This document shows, in pieces, positions 5,187-8,008 of a stretch of 8,008 nt of DNA (position 1 is the stretch's first letter; every line of letters starts with the position of its first letter). The translations under genes were made by a program, and so were the position numbers. The stretch is from an uncultured Eubacteriales bacterium (GTDB taxonomy: Bacteria > Bacillota > Clostridia > Christensenellales > Pumilibacteraceae), in assembly GCA_900555875.1 (NCBI GenBank), contig USNB01000053.1, positions 1 to 8,008 on the forward strand, read 5' to 3'. The notes under the pieces were generated by a model. It saw only the letters and a program-made list of their open reading frames with translations. It did not search any database and was not told the origin of the DNA.

Positions 5187-5387
5187 GCGGAAGTTGTTTC
5201 AACGATGTAAACAATTTGTAATATTTTCGTAAAAACGCGGATATCGTGGGTTTTACGGCGGTATGACCCCGGACCGGCACGCACGGACGCCGTCCGTCCG
5301 GCGAAGAAATCAAATAAAATAAAGTTTTCGCGTCGATAATTAATAATCGGTTTATATTCGGGTATTACTATATTACGGAATATATTC
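5187..5387. other. upstream region of the FAD oxidoreductase, hairpin and AT-rich leader, no gene
   Basis: No coding sequence is supported. A hairpin at 5269-5301 joins CCGGAC (5269-5274) with GTCCGG (5296-5301) and encloses ACGGAC-GCC-GTCCGT (5283-5297); the two stems share bases and are partly alternative. It has no T-run, so it is not a normal terminator. The following ~85 bases are AT-rich and must hold the oxidoreductase promoter; TATATT at 5369-5374 is a possible -10 but I find no convincing -35 for it. Confidence 0.4.
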
Positions 5388-5394
5388 GGAGAGG
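5388..5394 (+). promoter_or_regulatory. ribosome binding site of the FAD oxidoreductase
   Basis: GGAGAGG lies 5 nt upstream of the ATG at 5400 and fixes that start, which also places the dinucleotide-binding fold right at the N terminus. Confidence 0.8.
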
Positions 5395-5399
5395 AAGTA

Positions 5400-6971
5400 A
5401 TGACGGACAGAAAGGTGATCATAATCGGCGGGGGCGTATCCGGCCTTGCCACAGGTATCTATCTTCTCAAAAGCGGATACCGCGTCGAGATACTCGAAAA
5501 GAATTCCATTCCCGGCGGCGCATGCGTGGGCTGGGAACGCAAAGGCTGCTATATCGACGGCTGCATACATTGGCTGGTGGGTTCCAAACCCGGCAATCCG
5601 TATTATGAGTTCTGGCGCGAGACGCATGCTCTCGAAGAGAATACGGAGATCTTTTTCCATGAGACTTTTTCGGTGTTCGATTTCCCGGACGGCAAAAAGC
5701 TTACGGTATATGCGGATATAGATAAGTTCGAGACCGAATTGCTCGCTTTCGCTCCCGAGGATGCGAAGGAGATAAAGAAGCTCGTCCGCATGATAAAGCG
5801 TTTCCGCAGGATAGAAGGATCTGTCGATAAACCCGTGGATATGATGAGCATATTCCGTCTGCTCAAGGTGGGGCTGACGATGGCGGGAGATTACTATCAC
5901 GTTGCCAAGTACAGCAAAGTGGACTGCGTGGAGTACGGCAAGCGCTTCAAGAACAAATACATCCGCTATCTGTTCGCCAATTATATGGCTCCCGGCTACA
6001 ACCTGATGAGCATGCTTTACATGCTTTCGCACGTCATGAACAAGGACGGCGGTATCCCGATAGGCGGGAGCGAGGCGATGAGCCGTCGCATGGCTGACTA
6101 CTTTACCGAGCTGGGCGGCGTCGTCCGCTATAACAGCGAGGTCGAGCGCGTCATTATCGAGAACGACCGCGCTGTAGGCGTCGAGCTTGTCAGCGGCATG
6201 AAGCTGTATTCCGATTGGGTGGTGTCCACGACCGCTGCCGAGCATTGCCTGAAAAAGCTGCTTCGCGGCGCGTATAAGGTCAGAAAGATGGACGAACGCC
6301 TTGCCGACACGCGCAAGTATCCGATATATACGATGACTATCGCCGCATACAAGTGCAGCCGCAAACTGACGCAGGAGGAATTCCCCCTCGGTCTGCACGG
6401 GATGCTGCGCTCTCCCGTAACGATAGACAAGGAGTACGCGGGCGTTGCGATACGGAACTATTCCTATGATCCCACGCTCAAGTGCCCTGACGGTTCGACC
6501 GTTCTTCAGGTGCAGATCCTAGGCGACGACGATATGTATTTCTGGTGGAAGAACCGCAAGACGCGCGGTACTTACAAAGCGGAAAAGGCGCGTATCGCCG
6601 CCGAGATAATGGATAAGATATGCGAACGCTATCCCTCTCTCGCGGGCACGCTCGAGACTATCGACGTCATTACTCCGTGCACGTATGAGCGTTACCTCAA
6701 TACGCGCCACGGCTCGTTCCAGGGCTTCGTCCATACCTCAACGGGCAAACAGCTCATGCAGAAGGGAACGATACGCGGACTTGACGGGTTCATCCTTTCG
6801 GGACAGTGCATTTTCCAGAGCGGCGGACTGCCTCCCGCGATAATAACCGGACGTTTTGCCGCGCAGCGTATCTGCAAAGCCGACCGCCGCATATTCATGA
6901 GCGGTCATCGCGAACGTCTCGCCGAACGCATACGCGAGCTTGCGCGCAGGAAGTCTCCGGTCAAACAGTAA
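5400..6971 (+). CDS. FAD/NAD(P)-dependent oxidoreductase, CrtI/phytoene-desaturase-like
   Basis: A 523-residue flavoprotein of the phytoene desaturase / carotene isomerase / retinol saturase superfamily. The N terminus is a Rossmann fold: strand VIIIGGGVSGLATG with the G10-x-G12-x-x-G15 motif, a second strand ending in E33 (VEILEKN) for the ribose, and the PGG turn at 38-40. The second FAD-contacting block is at the C terminus (about 462-492: GFILSGQCIFQSGGLPPAIITGRFAAQRIC). GGIPIGGSEAMSRRMADYF in the middle is the conserved helix seen in CrtI-type enzymes, followed by VRYNSEVERVIIENDRAVGV. The ~35-residue tail is strongly basic (HRERLAERIRELARRK) and may bind membrane or be regulatory. No transmembrane segment is obvious. 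It stands alone, with its own ribosome site and a terminator 30 nt after the stop. Carotenoid synthesis is unlikely because no crtB or isoprenoid genes are near; the substrate is unknown. Confidence 0.9.
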   Translation: MTDRKVIIIGGGVSGLATGIYLLKSGYRVEILEKNSIPGGACVGWERKGCYIDGCIHWLVGSKPGNPYYEFWRETHALEENTEIFFHETFSVFDFPDGKKLTVYADIDKFETELLAFAPEDAKEIKKLVRMIKRFRRIEGSVDKPVDMMSIFRLLKVGLTMAGDYYHVAKYSKVDCVEYGKRFKNKYIRYLFANYMAPGYNLMSMLYMLSHVMNKDGGIPIGGSEAMSRRMADYFTELGGVVRYNSEVERVIIENDRAVGVELVSGMKLYSDWVVSTTAAEHCLKKLLRGAYKVRKMDERLADTRKYPIYTMTIAAYKCSRKLTQEEFPLGLHGMLRSPVTIDKEYAGVAIRNYSYDPTLKCPDGSTVLQVQILGDDDMYFWWKNRKTRGTYKAEKARIAAEIMDKICERYPSLAGTLETIDVITPCTYERYLNTRHGSFQGFVHTSTGKQLMQKGTIRGLDGFILSGQCIFQSGGLPPAIITGRFAAQRICKADRRIFMSGHRERLAERIRELARRKSPVKQ

Positions 6972-7000
6972 ACCGAAAACGGACAGGATATAACATAACG

Positions 7001-7025
7001 AAAAACAGCCTTCGGGCTGTTTTTT
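7001..7025. terminator. intrinsic terminator with UUCG loop after the oxidoreductase
   Basis: AAAAACAGCC-TTCG-GGCTGTTTTTT: a 6-bp GC-containing stem extended by A-T pairs, an extra-stable TTCG tetraloop, and a T-run on the plus strand. The A-run on the left makes it usable on the minus strand too, so it could also end a minus-strand transcript from 7026-7248. Confidence 0.92.
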
Positions 7026-7248
7026 GTATCACAGCTTGGTGAAGGGGCTGCATAAAGGTTACGTTACCGCCCTGCGTCCTGCGCGTCTCAAGCGGCACTC
7101 TGCGCGCTCTCGGCAAGCGGCCATTTACTCCGCCTCACGCGTGCCGCATTGCTCGGCGACGGAAGTACGCTCACCCGCCGACCCATGCCATAAGCCACGT
7201 TCTGCGCCGTCTGTTTCCCGGCGGTGGGAGTCTTGCGATATAAAGAAC
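7026..7248. other. gene-free structured region, possible minus-strand RNA
   Basis: I see no protein gene in these 223 bases. Three successive perfect stems are present: GCGGCAC/GTGCCGC (7092-7098 with 7141-7147, itself enclosing GCGG/CCGC at 7117-7120 with 7130-7133), TCGGCG/CGCCGA (7153-7158 with 7176-7181), and CGCCG/CGGCG (7205-7209 with 7219-7223). On the minus strand they lead into the terminator at 7025-7001, as expected of a small structured RNA, but no good minus-strand promoter is visible (best: TTTATA at 7244-7239 with a poor -35). A short piece on the minus strand resembles the 3' conserved region of RNase P RNA, but the rest of that RNA is missing. Confidence 0.35.
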
Positions 7249-7277
7249 TTGACAGGTCACGCATAAACGAGTATACT
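7249..7277 (+). promoter_or_regulatory. near-consensus promoter of the lipoprotein gene
   Basis: Perfect -35 TTGACA (7249-7254), 17-bp spacer, -10 TATACT (7272-7277, five of six). Transcription should begin near 7284, giving a leader of about 28 nt that contains the ribosome site GGAGGGAG (7297-7304), 7 nt before the ATG at 7312. Confidence 0.85.
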
Positions 7278-7311
7278 TTAATTATATAAAGGGAATGGAG
7301 GGAGAGATGAT

Positions 7312-8008
7312 ATGAAAAAAGCGAAAAGAGCGATGCTTACCGTAGCGGCGATGGCTGCCGCGGTGATGATGTGCGTTACGGCGGCGTGCGGGACTTCCGA
7401 TCCCGGACCGTCGGGATCGGACGAGCGATGGAACATAGCGGAGTTCGTTGCGCAGACGGACGCGGCGAAGGCTACGTATGACGGGATATCCCGCGGGATA
7501 GCCGAACATAAAACTGCCATTGCGCCGTCGGCAGCGGTTTTTTCAGCGGCATACGGCGATCCTGCGGACGGCGGCGCTTCGTTGGATGAGATAAGATCTC
7601 TCATATATTCGGCGATACCCGATACCGGCGAAGTATATAACAATACCGATTCGTACATAAGCGATATCTTTACTTACAGCCGCCTCCAGCTCGCGCTCAT
7701 GGAAGAGTACGAATCCGAATCGCTCATCGGAACTTACGCGGTGACATATGATTGGAGCGGTTTCGATCGTGATCCGTCTTATGCCGCAGATCAGGTATTG
7801 GGTTTGATGGTTGCGTTCCAGAAAACCGTGGCTCCGGATACTGCGAGTTTCCCCGGGGCGGAAGAGGAGACCGGCAGGACTTATATATCGCAGACGCATA
7901 TGGGAGGCAATATAGCGGCGGATCTCGAGTATTACTATGACGAAGAGACGGGCGAAATGGGCACGACCACGATAAATTATTACCGCGGCGGGGGCTTCGA
8001 ATATCCTT
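7312..8008 (+). CDS. putative lipoprotein of unknown function, 3' end outside window
   Basis: The reading frame is open from the ATG at 7312 to the window end, giving 232 residues with no stop. The N terminus is a lipoprotein signal peptide: basic MKKAKR, a hydrophobic run of alanine, methionine and valine, then TAAC with the lipidation cysteine at 26; the threonine at -3 of the lipobox is less common but accepted. The short linker GTSDPGPSGSD is typical of the spacer behind a lipidated cysteine. The mature part is acidic and rich in Tyr, Ala and Ser (for example SLDEIRSLIYSAIPD and EYYYDEETGEMG), consistent with an exported surface protein. It does not match a family I recognise. An ATG at 7307 is followed at once by a stop in its frame, so 7312 is the start; GGAGGGAG (7297-7304) supports it. 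The gene has its own strong promoter and is separate from the upstream oxidoreductase. Confidence 0.85.
   Translation, partial: MKKAKRAMLTVAAMAAAVMMCVTAACGTSDPGPSGSDERWNIAEFVAQTDAAKATYDGISRGIAEHKTAIAPSAAVFSAAYGDPADGGASLDEIRSLIYSAIPDTGEVYNNTDSYISDIFTYSRLQLALMEEYESESLIGTYAVTYDWSGFDRDPSYAADQVLGLMVAFQKTVAPDTASFPGAEEETGRTYISQTHMGGNIAADLEYYYDEETGEMGTTTINYYRGGGFEYP

Noticed and set aside
4956..5210. 84-codon plus-strand frame, and minus-strand frames starting at 5130 and 5155, in the pdxS upstream region
   Set aside because: They lack ribosome sites; the minus-strand frames read through a strong terminator and into the pdxS upstream region, and the translations look random.
5373..6398. 341-codon open frame on the minus strand opposite the oxidoreductase
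   Set aside because: It mirrors the coding frame of the flavoprotein, has no family resemblance and no start signal; it is an effect of the GC-rich codon pattern.
7180..7210. Minus-strand CAGAACGTGGCTTATGG, resembling the 3' conserved region of RNase P RNA
   Set aside because: The rest of RNase P RNA is missing: its 5' GAGGAAAGTCC element and its ATAGATGA-like segment are not found upstream on that strand, where the lipoprotein gene lies instead. Kept only as a note on the structured region.

Overview
The window looks like chromosomal DNA from an uncultivated, moderately GC-rich member of the Firmicutes (Clostridia side). The grounds are: SbcC, dUTPase, PHP-phosphatase and PdxS/PdxT sequences that read like clostridial homologues; strong AGGAGG-type ribosome sites; sigma-A-like TTGACA/TATAAT promoters; and palindromic intergenic repeats of a style I know from gut clostridial genomes. 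This taxonomic reading is inference. There are no phage, plasmid, CRISPR, tRNA or rRNA genes.

Layout: (1) 1-1198 holds the 3' end of sbcC followed 29 nt later by a five-motif dUTPase gene; both act in genome maintenance. The first ~60 bases look wrong for SbcC and read better as coiled coil on the other strand. (2) 1199-2025 has no gene but is full of repeats: two related composite palindromic elements (about 1362-1543 and 1650-1858), the second MITE-like with imperfect terminal inverted repeats, then a 15-bp direct repeat with a 21-bp period and nested inverted repeats. (3) 2026-3234 is a two-gene unit: a PHP-family metallo-phosphoesterase whose promoter places the transcript start at or next to its ATG, and, 1 nt after its stop, a small regulator made of two tandem XRE-type HTH units. 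(4) A bidirectional terminator separates this from the convergent pdxS-pdxT operon (3301-4744, minus), which makes pyridoxal 5'-phosphate by the DXP-independent route and has a clear promoter with a dyad in its spacer.

(5) 4745-5399 is a 655-bp divergent intergenic region. On the minus strand it carries a strong promoter (ATGACA, 17 bp, TATAAT) followed about 200 nt later by a strong intrinsic terminator (9-bp stem, seven T), with no credible ORF between. This outlines a ~220-nt stand-alone, well-folded small RNA that I cannot assign to a family, and it is the best candidate for something undescribed. (6) 5400-6971 is a CrtI/phytoene-desaturase-like FAD oxidoreductase with its own UUCG-loop terminator. 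(7) 7026-7248 has no gene but contains a chain of perfect stems that may be a second structured RNA on the minus strand. (8) A near-consensus promoter at 7249 drives a lipoprotein gene that runs off the window end.

The genes are mostly housekeeping and independently transcribed. I see no multi-gene accessory system; the unusual material is in the intergenic DNA.
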